Below, in pieces: positions 30,823 through 40,448 of a stretch of DNA of 64,000 bases (positions within the stretch are counted from its first letter, which is position 1; every line of letters starts with the position of its first letter). The notes below the pieces were generated by a model. It saw nothing but the letters and a program-made list of their open reading frames with translations. It was not told the origin of the DNA and searched no databases. Source of the stretch: Sorex araneus (Eukaryota > Chordata > Mammalia > Eulipotyphla > Soricidae). The position numbers were made by a program, and so were the translations under genes. Location: assembly GCF_027595985.1 (NCBI RefSeq), contig NC_073304.1:221254500-221318499 (forward strand), read 5' to 3'.

Positions 30823-31342
30823 TCCGGGTCCCTTCCCCAGGCCCTTCCAGTAAGGCCCTGAGACCCCAGCAGGCAGCTCTTGTCACTGGGTCTGGGCACA
30901 AAACCACCAGGCCCACACCACAGGGCTGGCCCTGTAAAAGGCAGCAGAGGCTACACCCGAGCCTGGCAGGTGAGAGGGACACTCGAGAACCCATCTCCGC
31001 ACGGACCCGAGGGGCCCCTTAAGCCAGACTGTCCCGAGGACCAGAGAGCCACGGCAAACTCCCCGCACGCCCGCCTTCCTCTGATTGAGGGCTGGCAGGG
31101 GCCTGCAGGAAGGGCCTCGAGCCCAGGGCCAAGGGCTGGAGTCCGGAAGGCCTCCAGGAAGAGGTGAGCCCTGAGCATTATCACAACAGGAAACAAGGAA
31201 CATTCCAGAGCCAGGAGCACTCAGCCAAGACAGAGAATCTGAGTGTTTTGAGCAAGGTGAACTGAGGTCCCTCTAGGGAGAGGAGTGCAGTCGCTGATGG
31301 GAATTTCAGTCTGAACGTGAAGAGCAGGAAAAGAAACTGGGC

Positions 31343-31618
31343 GGGCTGGGATGTCACAGCAATAGGGCCCTGCCTGCTTGCCTGGCCTATGAGAGGTCCT
31401 GGGTTCGATCCCTACCCCCAGTCCCCCCTAAAAACAATAATAATAAGATTGGGGGCTAGGGGCTGGTGCGATACTACAGCAAGTAGGACACTTGTCTTGC
31501 ACATGGCCACTCTGGGTTTGATCCCCGGCATCCCAAATGGTCCCCTGTGCACCGGGAATAGTTCCTGAGTATAGAACGAGGAGTACGCCCTGAGCACCGC
31601 CAGGTGTGGCTTAACTCA
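31343..31618 (+). mobile_element. Two sense SINEs
   Basis: An old truncated copy at about 31343-31445 keeps GGGTTCGATCCC. A better copy at about 31450-31618 reads GGGGCTGGTGCGATACTACA to CGCCAGGTGTGGC. Confidence 0.8.
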
Positions 31619-31897
31619 AACAAGAAGAGTAGGAGCTAGGGAGAGAGCTAAGAGCGGCCAGTGGAGGGCATACTGTGTGTGCAAGCCTGCTTCCCGTGTG
31701 TGTCTCAGTACCACCAGGCCCAAACACCAGGCTGAGAGCTGCGCCTCTGAGCCCTGCCGGGGGAACACCTGGGGAAGGAAAGACAGTGGAGGTGGATGGG
31801 TCAGTGGGGGGCCCTCAGCGGTAAGCACCCTGAGCTGGGCCACAGAAACGGGCGTCCAAGGATGAGCTAATGGTACCATCCCTGTCACGGCACTTCA

Positions 31898-32180
31898 GGG
31901 CCAGAGCGACACCACAGCAGGCAGGGCGTTGGCCTCACACGCAGCCGGCCAGGGTTGATCCCCGGCACCCCAGATGGTCCCCTGATCAGGAGTGATCCCT
32001 GAGTGCAGAGCCAGGAGTAAGCCCTGAGCACCACCAGGTGTGGCCCCAAAACTAATAAAACAGCTTCAGGGGCCAGAGACCGAGCCCAGCACTTGGGGCA
32101 CTACCTTGTGCCTAGGCCCCCAAGCCCCGCCAGGAGTGAGCCCTGAGCATGGCTGGGTGTGGCAAAAAAAAATTTTTTTT
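31898..32180 (+). mobile_element. Two sense SINEs in tandem
   Basis: 31898-32064 reads AGGGCCAGAGCGACACCACA to CACCAGGTGTGGCCCCAAAA. 32068-32180 is internally deleted and ends TGGCTGGGTGTGGC plus A-run. Confidence 0.82.
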
Positions 32181-32329
32181 AATTCAAACAGTTTTTTGGG
32201 GGGAGGATTCTCCCAAGCAGTGTTCAAGAGACCCCCATGGGTGATTCTCAGTTGATCAGACCAGTGATTCAGCGCGAGGACCCGAGGACACAACACCTGA
32301 AGCTCAGGCCTCGGGGTGTTGGACAGCCC

Positions 32330-32631
32330 CAGCACGGGGCTCAGGGCCCTCTGGGGGTCACTCCTGGAAGGCTGGAGTCGGGGAGCATGGGATCACCAGG
32401 GACCAATTCTGCTGCATGTAGACAAGCGCCTTGTCCTCTGGACCTTCCCTCCAGCCCCTCCTGAGTGTTTTTGCTTTTGGGGTCACACTGGTGGTGCACA
32501 GGGGTCACTCCTGGCTCTGCACTTAGGAATCACCCCCGGCAGTGCTTGGAGGACCATATAGGATGCTGGGAATCGAACTAGGTCGGCCGCATGCAAGGCA
32601 AACGCCCTACCCGCTGTGCTATGGCTCCAGG
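32330..32631 (-). mobile_element. Two antisense SINEs
   Basis: About 32330-32457 is an old copy ending CTTCCCTCCAGCCCC. 32468-32631 is clear: TTTTTGCTTTTGGGGTCACA to CGCTGTGCTATGGCTCCAGG. Confidence 0.82.
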
Positions 32632-33181
32632 TGACCCCCTCCCCCCCCCCACCCCGCCCTGAGTGTTTTTGAAGGAGTGTTGACTGGATGCACTGCTCTC
32701 AGCTCCAAGGCGGCAGTGCTGGCCCGGCCCCGGGGCCTCAGCCTAGCCTGTGCCTGGCCTCCCGCCAGAACTCAGCAGCATCTTGTGGCTCTATCAAAGC
32801 AGCACCATGTGGTTAGAGCTGCGATGAGCTATGAGACACCAGGCACAGCCTCCCTGCTCACAGCGACCACATCAGTCTCATCTGAGCCGTTTCTCGGCAG
32901 CCACTTTTTTTTTTTTTAAATCTCTTGCGTGCTGAGGATGGAGCCCAGGGCCTCCCCAACTCGAGCTGAGAGCCACACCCCCAGCTCTTGTTGCTTTCTT
33001 AGCGCTCCAAGCTGCTTCTGCTCTAATGGCCCAGCCCGCCCCCCCTACTTCCCCCCAGCACTCTGCATCTGCTCCTGCCTTTGCTCATCACGTCTCCATT
33101 TCTCATTGCTGGTGCACTGCATCGCCTGGCACGCCCCTGTACTAGCTCTCCGGTCCTGATATTTGTATTCTTTTATTCTTC

Positions 33182-33341
33182 ATTGTTTTTCTTGTTGGGT
33201 CACACCCAGCAATGCACTCCTGGCTTTGCACTCAGGAATTACTCCTGGCGGTGCTCGGGGGACCATATGAGATGCTGGGACTCAAACCCGCCGCGTGCAA
33301 GGCAAACGCCCTACCAGCTGTGCTATCGCTCCAGGCGCCCC
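33182..33341 (-). mobile_element. SINE, antisense
   Basis: GTTGGGTCACACCCAGCAAT to GTGCTATCGCTCCAGG, with a short deletion before CACTCCTGG and another at the B-box. Confidence 0.9.
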
Positions 33342-33463
33342 CACCCTGTATTCTTCAACTATCAAGATTAGCATCATTTGCATGGTCCCATAATCACACC
33401 ACCACCTTCCAAATTTCATCTCCACTGATTTCTACAAGTTAAAAGTCAATAGACAGGATTTGT

Positions 33464-33642
33464 GGAGCCAGAGCGACAGCACAGAGGGCAGGGTGCTGGC
33501 CTTGCATGCACCATAGGCACCTCATAGGGTCCCCTGAGCCCACTAGGGATGATCCCAGAGCACACAGTCAGGAGTGAGCCCTGAGCACCGGCGGGTGTGA
33601 CTAAAAACACAAATTAAAATTAAAAAAAAAAAAAAAACAGAA
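33464..33642 (+). mobile_element. SINE, sense, diverged
   Basis: GGAGCCAGAGCGACAGCACA to CCGGCGGGTGTGACTAAAAA and an A/T-rich tail. The B-box is lost. Confidence 0.85.
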
Positions 33643-34104
33643 TTTGTAGTGACCAGATAACCACTGGTCTACCCAGTGCCACCGTTCCCCTCCTCACAAG
33701 CACCAGTGTCCTCTCTCCCTTGTCCTCGTTGGTTTTCTCACACCTGCATCTTGGCCGACCTCTCTGTTTCATGGCACCCTGCTGCCCCCCACCGTCCCGC
33801 CGGTACGGCTGCTGGTGTGGCCTCCAGACCACCAGCACTGCCACCAGCACTCCAGCACTCTGCTGCCTTCCTGGGTGGACCCTCCGCGATGGCTTCCTTC
33901 CTGGTTCTCTTATTTAGTTTCCCTCAAGTGGGATCGAGAGAGAGCAAGAGCGCGAGAGTAAACGTCCTAAGTCTCTCTCTGACATGGCAGGTGCCCGCAG
34001 AGACCCTAGGTGAAAGCACCTTTTTCCAGCCCCAGGAATACAGAAGAGAGGCTGCGGGTGTGTGAGGCCCTGGCTGTGCTCCCCGGCACTTCAGACTAAA
34101 ACAA

Positions 34105-34268
34105 GGTCTTGGAGAGGTGGCTCAAAGGTTGGCGCACACACTGTGCGCTCCGGAGGCCCGGGATCCCCTGCACCTCAGGGTTCGCTGAGCACCACCGGGA
34201 GCAACCGCACACATGGAACCAGGAGTAGTTCCCAAGCACTACTAGGTTTGGCACAAAAATAAAAATTT
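34105..34268 (+). mobile_element. Old sense SINE
   Basis: Strongly diverged. The middle (GCTGAGCACCACCGGGAGCA) and the end (CTACTAGGTTTGGCACAAAA) are recognisable. Confidence 0.65.
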
Positions 34269-34269
34269 A

Positions 34270-34474
34270 GGGGCTGGCGCGATAGCACAGCAGGTAGGGT
34301 GTTTGCCTTGCACGTGGCCGACCCAGGTTCGATTCCCAGAATCCCATATGGTCCCCTGAGCACCACCAGGGGTAATTCCTGAGTGCAGAGCCAGGAGTAA
34401 CCTCTGAGCATCGCCGGGTGTGACCCAAAAAATAAATAAATAAATAAATAAATAAAAAATTAAAATTAAAAAAA
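34270..34474 (+). mobile_element. SINE, sense, with (AAAT)n tail
   Basis: GGGGCTGGCGCGATAGCACA to CGCCGGGTGTGACCC, then AAATAAAT units and an A-rich stretch. Confidence 0.95.
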
Positions 34475-34482
34475 AATGTTCT

Positions 34483-34653
34483 GGGGCTGGAGCGATAGCA
34501 CAGCGGGTAGGGTGTTTGCCTTGCACGCGGCCGACCCGGGTTCGATTCCCAGCATCCCATATGGTCCCCTGAGCACCGCCAGGAGTGATTCCTGAGTGCA
34601 GAGCCAGGAGTAACCCCTGTGCATCGCCAGTTGTGACCCAAAAAGCCAAAAAA
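34483..34653 (+). mobile_element. SINE, sense, full length
   Basis: Among the closest to consensus here: GGGGCTGGAGCGATAGCACA, GGGTTCGATTCCCAGCATCC and GTGACCCAAAAAGCC plus A-tail. Confidence 0.97.
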
Positions 34654-34675
34654 AAAAAATGTTTCTAGTTCTTTT

Positions 34676-34845
34676 TGTTATTTGTTTGAGGGTCACACCC
34701 AATGATGCTCAGGGCCTACTCCTGGCTATTGCTCAGGGATCACTCCTGGCAGGCTTGAGGGACTATATGGGGTGCTGGGGACCGAACCCAGGTCAGTTGT
34801 GTCCAAGGCAGGCTCCCCACCTGCTATATTATTGCTCCAGCCCGT
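34676..34845 (-). mobile_element. SINE, antisense
   Basis: GAGGGTCACACCCAATGATG to ATTATTGCTCCAGCCC. With 34483-34653 it forms a tail-to-tail inverted pair about 20 bases apart. Confidence 0.9.
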
Positions 34846-35342
34846 CTAACTCCTTAAAATGTATCTTAGTCTTGTTTTATGGCTGCCATATGTGTTGGTG
34901 AACACTGTCATCTGCAGAAATCTGAAAATAGAAGTTTGGGGGGATTTCCCCCCAGTTCCCTTCATTGCTGTTGCAGTGACAGAATCACACAAGCTGGTCG
35001 GGGGTGTTTCCCTGGGGAAGCCCTAATGTTGGTGCTTGCCCATGTGCCCACCAGGGGGCGCCCCCTCGGGTGTGCTGTTTATGAATGTGGTTGGCATCTC
35101 ACTGGGATTTGCTCTCGTGAGCCCTGAGCATCCCAGGGCGTGGCCCCAAAACAAAACTCAACAGATGTGCAAGTGCCACAGCGATAGATGTGAGTCCCAG
35201 TCATTGCAACCACAATGACAACAACAAAGGAAAAGAAATAGAGCAAATAGAGCAGTGCAAAAAAAAAAAAAAAAGGAGGGAGGGGTGCGGTGATAATACC
35301 GCCCTGAGCACAACCAGGTTGGCCCCCCCAAAAAATTGTAGA

Positions 35343-35510
35343 TCAGAGGCCGGAGGTATAGTACAGTGAGCATGGCACTTGTCTTGCACCCGACTGACCT
35401 GGGTTCAATCCAATATGGTCCTCCGAGCACCACCAGGAATGATCCTTGAGTGCAGAACCCAGGAGTAAGCCCTGAGCACTGCAAGGTGTGTCCGAAAACT
35501 CAGATAAAAG
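35343..35510 (+). mobile_element. SINE, sense, diverged
   Basis: AGAGGCCGGAGGTATAGTAC to GCACTGCAAGGTGTGTCC, with a small deletion after the B-box. Confidence 0.85.
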
Positions 35511-35703
35511 AAAGGAAGTAGATCAGTGGAATAGCCCCACATCTATTTTTCAGATATGAATTTGTAATTAACGCATTCCCACGAGGAAACTCCAACCCCA
35601 GGTTCCTCCGTCTCCCTCATGAGTTCTACCAATCGCAGTTGAGGTGGATTCGCCTGGGCCTGGAGTTTCATGGGAAGCTTGTTAGTAAAAAATACCAACC
35701 TTA

Positions 35704-35862
35704 AGGGCCAGAATGATAGTGCAGTAGGTAGGGCACTTGCCTTGCTTGCAACTGACCTGGGTTCGATTCCCCAGCAACCCATGTGGTCCCCTGAGCATGG
35801 CCAGGGTGACCCTTGAGTTCAGGAGTGAGCCCTGCGTACTACCAGGGGAGACACAAAGGCAG
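35704..35862 (+). mobile_element. SINE, sense, diverged
   Basis: AGGGCCAGAATGATAGTGCA, GGGTTCGATTCCCCAGCAAC and ACTACCAGGGGAGACAC. Confidence 0.85.
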
Positions 35863-35914
35863 TATTAAGTTTATTGATGCTCTGAGGAAACTGAGTGGCA
35901 CTTCCCCACTTTTT

Positions 35915-35969
35915 TCTTTCTTCCTTCCTTCCTCTTCCTTCCTTCCTTCCTTCCTTCCTTCCTTCCTTC

Positions 35970-36038
<69 letters not shown>
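35915..36038 (+). repeat. (CCTT)n-(CTTT)n microsatellite
   Basis: Pyrimidine tract that changes from TTCC to TTCT units near 35970, directly before the T-rich end of an antisense SINE. It probably grew from that element's A-tail. Confidence 0.95.
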
Positions 36039-36039
<1 letters not shown>

Positions 36040-36277
36040 CTTTTGCTTTGTGGGTCACACTCAGCAATGCCCAGGGGTTACTCCTGGCTCTGCACTCAGG
36101 AATTACTCCTGGCAGTGCTCAGGGGACCATATGGGATACTGGGAATCAAACCCGGCTTTGCACTCAGGAATTACTCCTGGTGGTGCTCAGGGGACCATAT
36201 GGGATGCTGGGAATCGAACCCGGGTTGTTCGCATACAAGACAAACGTTCTACCTGCTGTGCTATTGTTCCAGTCCCC
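36040..36277 (-). mobile_element. Antisense SINE with internal duplication
   Basis: A normal copy interrupted by a repeat of its own middle: GCACTCAGGAATTACTCCTG to the B-box appears at about 36091-36154 and again at 36160-36224. The element is therefore about 65 bases longer than usual. Confidence 0.9.
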
Positions 36278-36281
36278 AATT

Positions 36282-36458
36282 TTTTTTTTGCTTTTTTTTG
36301 GGGTCACACCTGGCAATGCACAGGGGTTCCTCCTGGCTCTGCACTCAGGAATTACTCTGGCAGTGCTCAGGGAACCATAAGGAATGCTGGGAATCAAACC
36401 CGGGTCAGCCATGTGCAAGGCAAATGCCCTACCCGCTGTGCTATCACTCCAGCCCCAT
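36282..36458 (-). mobile_element. SINE, antisense, full length
   Basis: TTTTTTTTGGGGTCACACCT to GTGCTATCACTCCAGCCCC. Confidence 0.95.
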
Positions 36459-36662
36459 TTCCCTGCATTTCTATGAGAACAGCACTGCCTACCCCAGACT
36501 TCTGAGATATCACAGCTGCCAATACACCTCGTGAACACATGAAAGCTCCTCCCCCCAAATGTAGGTGACCCAGGTGGACAGTGTATAAAGCCAACATATC
36601 ATGATCAAATAAGATTTTATCATGCAAATAAGGTTTGATCTTGTACTAGGGTTGGGTTAACG

Positions 36663-36832
36663 TTTTTTTCTTTTTGGGTGACACCTGGCGATGCACAGGG
36701 GTCACTCCTGGCTCTGCATTCAGGAATCACCCCTGGTGATGCTCAGGGGACCATATGAGACGCTGGGAATTGAATCCAGGTCAGCAGCGTGCAAGGCAAA
36801 TGCCCTACCCTCTGTGCTATCACTCCAGCCCC
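36663..36832 (-). mobile_element. SINE, antisense, full length
   Basis: TTTCTTTTTGGGTGACACCT to CTATCACTCCAGCCCC. The flanking GGGTTAACGTTTTT and GGGTTAACATTTTT suggest a target-site duplication. Confidence 0.95.
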
Positions 36833-37156
36833 TGGGTTAACATTTTTAAAAGATTGCTGTCTTGAGAGAGCGTACAGAGGCTAATCACTTTTGACTCAGA
36901 TTTGAATTCTTGGCACCACATAGGAGCCCCCAAAACACCCCCAGGAGTCAATTTCTTGAGCCAGGGAGATTGCACAAGTCAGGCTCGGGGAAAACCCCAG
37001 GGAAGGCCGGGAGAGCCAGCTAATGTGTGGGTGCTTGGAAGTAGGGAGAAAGGCCTGCCTCCTCACCCCCTCCTGCAAGCCGAGTCTGAAGAAGGTCCTG
37101 GGAGGGGAGATGGAGCAGACACATGTGCCCCCACTGCCGTAAGAAGCTGACACAGT

Positions 37157-37333
37157 GGGGCTGGAGCGATAGCACAGCGGGTAGGGCATTTGCCTTGCAC
37201 ACGGCTGACCCAGGTTTGATTCCCAGTATCCCATGTGGTCCCCTGAGCACCGCCAGGAGTAATTCCTGAGTGCATGAGCTAGGAGAAACCCCTATGCATT
37301 GCCGGGTGTGACCCCCCTCCGCAAAAAAAATTT
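37157..37333 (+). mobile_element. SINE, sense (left arm of inverted pair)
   Basis: GGGGCTGGAGCGATAGCACA to TGCCGGGTGTGACC, ending in a short A-run. Confidence 0.96.
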
Positions 37334-37505
37334 TTTTTTTGCTTTTTGGATCACACCCAACAATGCTCAGGGGTTACCTCCTGGCTTTGCACTCAGGAAT
37401 TACACCTGGCGGTGCTCAGGGGACCATATGGGATGCTGAGAATCGAACCCGGGTCGGCCATGTGCAAGGCAAACGTCCTACCACTGTGCTATTGTTCCAG
37501 CCCCC
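37334..37505 (-). mobile_element. SINE, antisense (right arm of inverted pair)
   Basis: GCTTTTTGGATCACACCCAA to GCTATTGTTCCAGCCCC. Directly abuts the sense copy, giving an inverted repeat of about 350 bases. Confidence 0.95.
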
Positions 37506-37534
37506 GCAAAATTTTTTTAATTAAAAAAAGAAAA

Positions 37535-37687
37535 AAGCTGACACGGGTCAGAGTACAGCAGGGAGGGCATTTGCCTTGCATGTGTCCGATCTGGGTTTGA
37601 TCCCCAGCACCCCATATGGTCCCCTGAGCATGCCAGAAAGATCCCTGAGTGCAGAGCCAGGAGTAAGCCCTGAGCACTGCCAGGTGA
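37535..37687 (+). mobile_element. SINE, sense, head-truncated
   Basis: GGGTCAGAGTACAGCAGGGA to GAGCACTGCCAGGTGAGC. Confidence 0.85.
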
Positions 37688-38055
37688 GCGGGAGGAGGAG
37701 GAGGACGACGAGGCAGGGGCTGACTCAGCTGGCAGAGGTAGGTGGGCAGCTGGGTAGGGCATGGGGCAGGCTGTGAGGTCTCTAACCCCCTGGTGACCTC
37801 ATAAAGGCTTCTGGAAAGCAGATTCCGATGGCCCTGGCTCCCATGCCAGGCTGGAGGTGATACTGGGACACATGGAGGGTGAGCATGCCAGGGAATGGCG
37901 AAGGGTCCAAAGGGGCAGGGTCTCTAGAGGGGCCCACCCTAAGAGTGGCAGTGCCCAGGCAGCTGACTGCCCGCTGGCCAGAGCCCAGCAATTCTGTCAG
38001 CCAAGCAGGAGACAGCGGGCGCCACAGCTCAGCACTGGCTCCCTGACCATCTCCT

Positions 38056-38101
38056 CTCTCCCTCCCTCCCTCCCTCCCTCCCTCCCTCCCTCCCTCCCTC
38101 T
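38056..38101 (+). repeat. (TCCC)n microsatellite
   Basis: About eleven CCCT units. Confidence 0.95.
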
Positions 38102-38899
38102 CAGAACTCAGGGCCAAACATCATGAAGAGGGAATTCATTATTGCTGAAAATCCATTTTTAGCCATCCATGCCACCTCCCCAGAGAAATACCTCGAGAGG
38201 CCCAGTACAGAGACCCCAGGGCAGCCCTGGCCCCATATTTTTGTGCAGATGTTCGCCTGGCTGCAGGAAGGCCGCCTCACCTCAGTGTCTTAGGAATGCC
38301 ACCCCCATTCTTTAGCTCCACACCCCTCCATCCTGTTCCTCCCACATCAATCCCGACTGCCTAGGCCTCAGCTCATGCAGGACTCGTGGGGAAACAGCAG
38401 AGGTTGTCAGATGGGGACACAGTGGTCCCCTGTGGCCTATGGCCAGGGACTTGCTAGGTTCAGCTGGCAGACGCTCTCCTGGGCTGGCACAGGCCGGAAG
38501 CATCTGAGGGAATTATCCTGTGTCTCTGGGGACAGACTAGCATGGGGAAGATGTCCAGGGCATGAAAAAAAAAAAAAAAGAGAATAACGCCAGGGACCTG
38601 GCTTCCAGTGGGCATGTCACAGCCTTGAGGTGGGAGGGCCAGGACATAGCAGGGCAGTCAGAGGCACAGGCTGTAGGCGCCACATGTGTGGAACTGGGAC
38701 CTGGGTTCGAACCCCACCAGATATTACCAGTTATTTCCTGGAGGCCCCTGAGCAGCACAGACTGGGGTGCCTGAGCGGTCGGGCCAGACTGCTGAGAATT
38801 CCCCCTGGGTACCGCTTGGGAACCAGAGGGAGGCGGGAGTGTGCAAAGGAACAAAAGATGTGGAGAAGAGCTATGGGCACCAGGACACTAACATGGGTA

Positions 38900-39198
38900 A
38901 TCAGATACGTGTGCATGCATGTACGCCACTGCCACAGCGCATGCACACATATGGCTTTGGGCCACACACATACATGCACACATGTGCACACATGCTCCCA
39001 TGTGCACAAACACGCACACATGCTCACCCATGCACACATGTGCTCACACATGCATGCACACACAGTGCATGCACATGTGCACATGTGCTCGCACGTGCAC
39101 ATATGTGCACATGTGCACACGCACGTGCATGCACATGTACTCAAAAGGGCACGCATGTACACATACCTGCACACACGTACACACACACTCATGTGCAC
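38900..39198. repeat. CA/TG-rich cryptic repeat
   Basis: Alternating purine-pyrimidine sequence made of CACATGTGCACACATG-like words. It is a candidate for Z-DNA formation. The His/Cys-rich open frames on both strands come from the repeat. Confidence 0.85.
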
Positions 39199-39504
39199 AC
39201 TGGCGGCTGGAGCACAGTCATGTGGGCGGTGTCTGCAAGAGACTGTAGAGAAGAAAAAGGCTCCGGAGTGAAGAGGGAAGGCTGGGGGGAGGTGAGAGGC
39301 AGCGCCATACTGGGCCCTGGCCAGCTGGAGCCGCCCCTGCACAAGCCGAAGCCCAGCCTGACAGGCCCTCGGGAGCCTGCTGGTCCTTGAGAGGGGCCGA
39401 CAGCAGAACTGGGGGGCTGGGACCAGCCGCCGCTCCAGCCTGCAGAGCATCAAAGCATGTGCTCCCGTTGGTTAAGCATCTCCCGGGGCCCTGGAGCAGC
39501 ATTT

Positions 39505-39681
39505 CGTTTTGTTTTTGTGGGGGTGGGGATGCAGGGGGCACACCCCACAATGCTCAGGGCTCACTCTGGCTCTGTACTCAGAATTCATTCCTGGTGGTGC
39601 TTGGGGGACCATATGGGATTCAGGGGACCAAAACCATGCGCAAGGCAAATGCCCTCTCTGCTGTGCTATCGCTCCAGCCCC
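39505..39681 (-). mobile_element. SINE, antisense, diverged
   Basis: GGGGGCACACCCCACAATGC to GTGCTATCGCTCCAGCCCC, with a deletion at the B-box. Confidence 0.9.
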
Positions 39682-39944
39682 TGGAGAGGTTTCCAATGTG
39701 GTTTGCATGTTTTGAAGGAGGGGAGGGTTTCTTCCTGCCCAGGGACCATCAGCTGGGCCACATGTCCATGGTGGGTCCTGCTGCATGGCTGGGGCCTGCC
39801 CCCTGCCCCCTTGCTGCCTTAGCTTCCAGAGGGGAGGGTCCTCTGCCCGAAAGATGTAAATCTGCACACCAAAACCAGACTGGGGGCTGGGGCTGCGGGC
39901 AGGAGGCGCTGCCCAGCCTCAGCGCCGGTGACTCTGCCTTTCAG

Positions 39945-40246
39945 GCAGCAGAGAGAGAGAGACCCGGAGCGCCAGGGCGACACTGAGAACATGCAGGTGA
40001 CAAGCTGGGGGCAGGGAGCAGTGGCTACCCTGGCGTTCTCCAGAAGAGAATGAGGGTGCAAGCGGGTGTGGGGGAGCCCAGGCAGAGGCTGGGCCCTCTG
40101 CCCTGACCACCCGCACCACACCCAGGTCCCCACAGAAGCCTCGGAGGCTGCTCCCACAGGACACTGGGGAGGAGGAGCAAGGAAGGAAGCCGGGGAGGCA
40201 GCACCAGCCCCGCACAGCCAGGCCCGCGGCCAAGGACTCAGAGGCG
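39945..40246 (+). CDS. Possible upstream exons of the EF-hand gene
   Basis: Two candidate exons. One is 39945-39996 (acceptor TGCCTTTCAG, donor GTGACA, containing ATG at 39991 with A at -3). The other is 40126-40246 (acceptor CACACCCAG, open frame VPTEASEAAPTGH, donor GTGAAA). They join in phase with each other and with the exon at 40449. Low-complexity sequence and a weak second donor keep this tentative. Confidence 0.28.
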
Positions 40247-40448
40247 GTGAAACACAGCGTCCGAAGGATGAGGGAGCCCAAGGGCCTCTGGGCTTGGGGT
40301 TCAGGCCAGTCCAGCTCAGGCGCCAGGTGTCCGAGGGGGTGGGGGCTGGAGCTGGGGGCTGGCGGGGCCAGGGATAGGGCCCGGTCTTGCTTCTCTCTGC
40401 AGAGGAAAAAGGCCCCTCCAACCTCTTCTCTCTGAGGCAGCTTTGCAG

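Larger units (their letters stand above)
28721..39930. other. MAP3K14 to EF-hand gene intergenic region, no gene recognised
   Basis: About 11 kb dominated by SINEs, listed separately, with GC-rich single-copy sequence between them (for example 29330-30650, 32640-33180, 37690-38900). No exon series, signal peptide or known domain found. SPATA32, expected here from human synteny, was searched by eye against remembered segments and not found. Confidence 0.55.

Noticed and set aside
34270..34653. Frames reading [20 protein letters not shown] and similar, repeated many times in the window
   Set aside because: They are translations of the antisense strand of the SINE; near-identical peptides appear at each copy.
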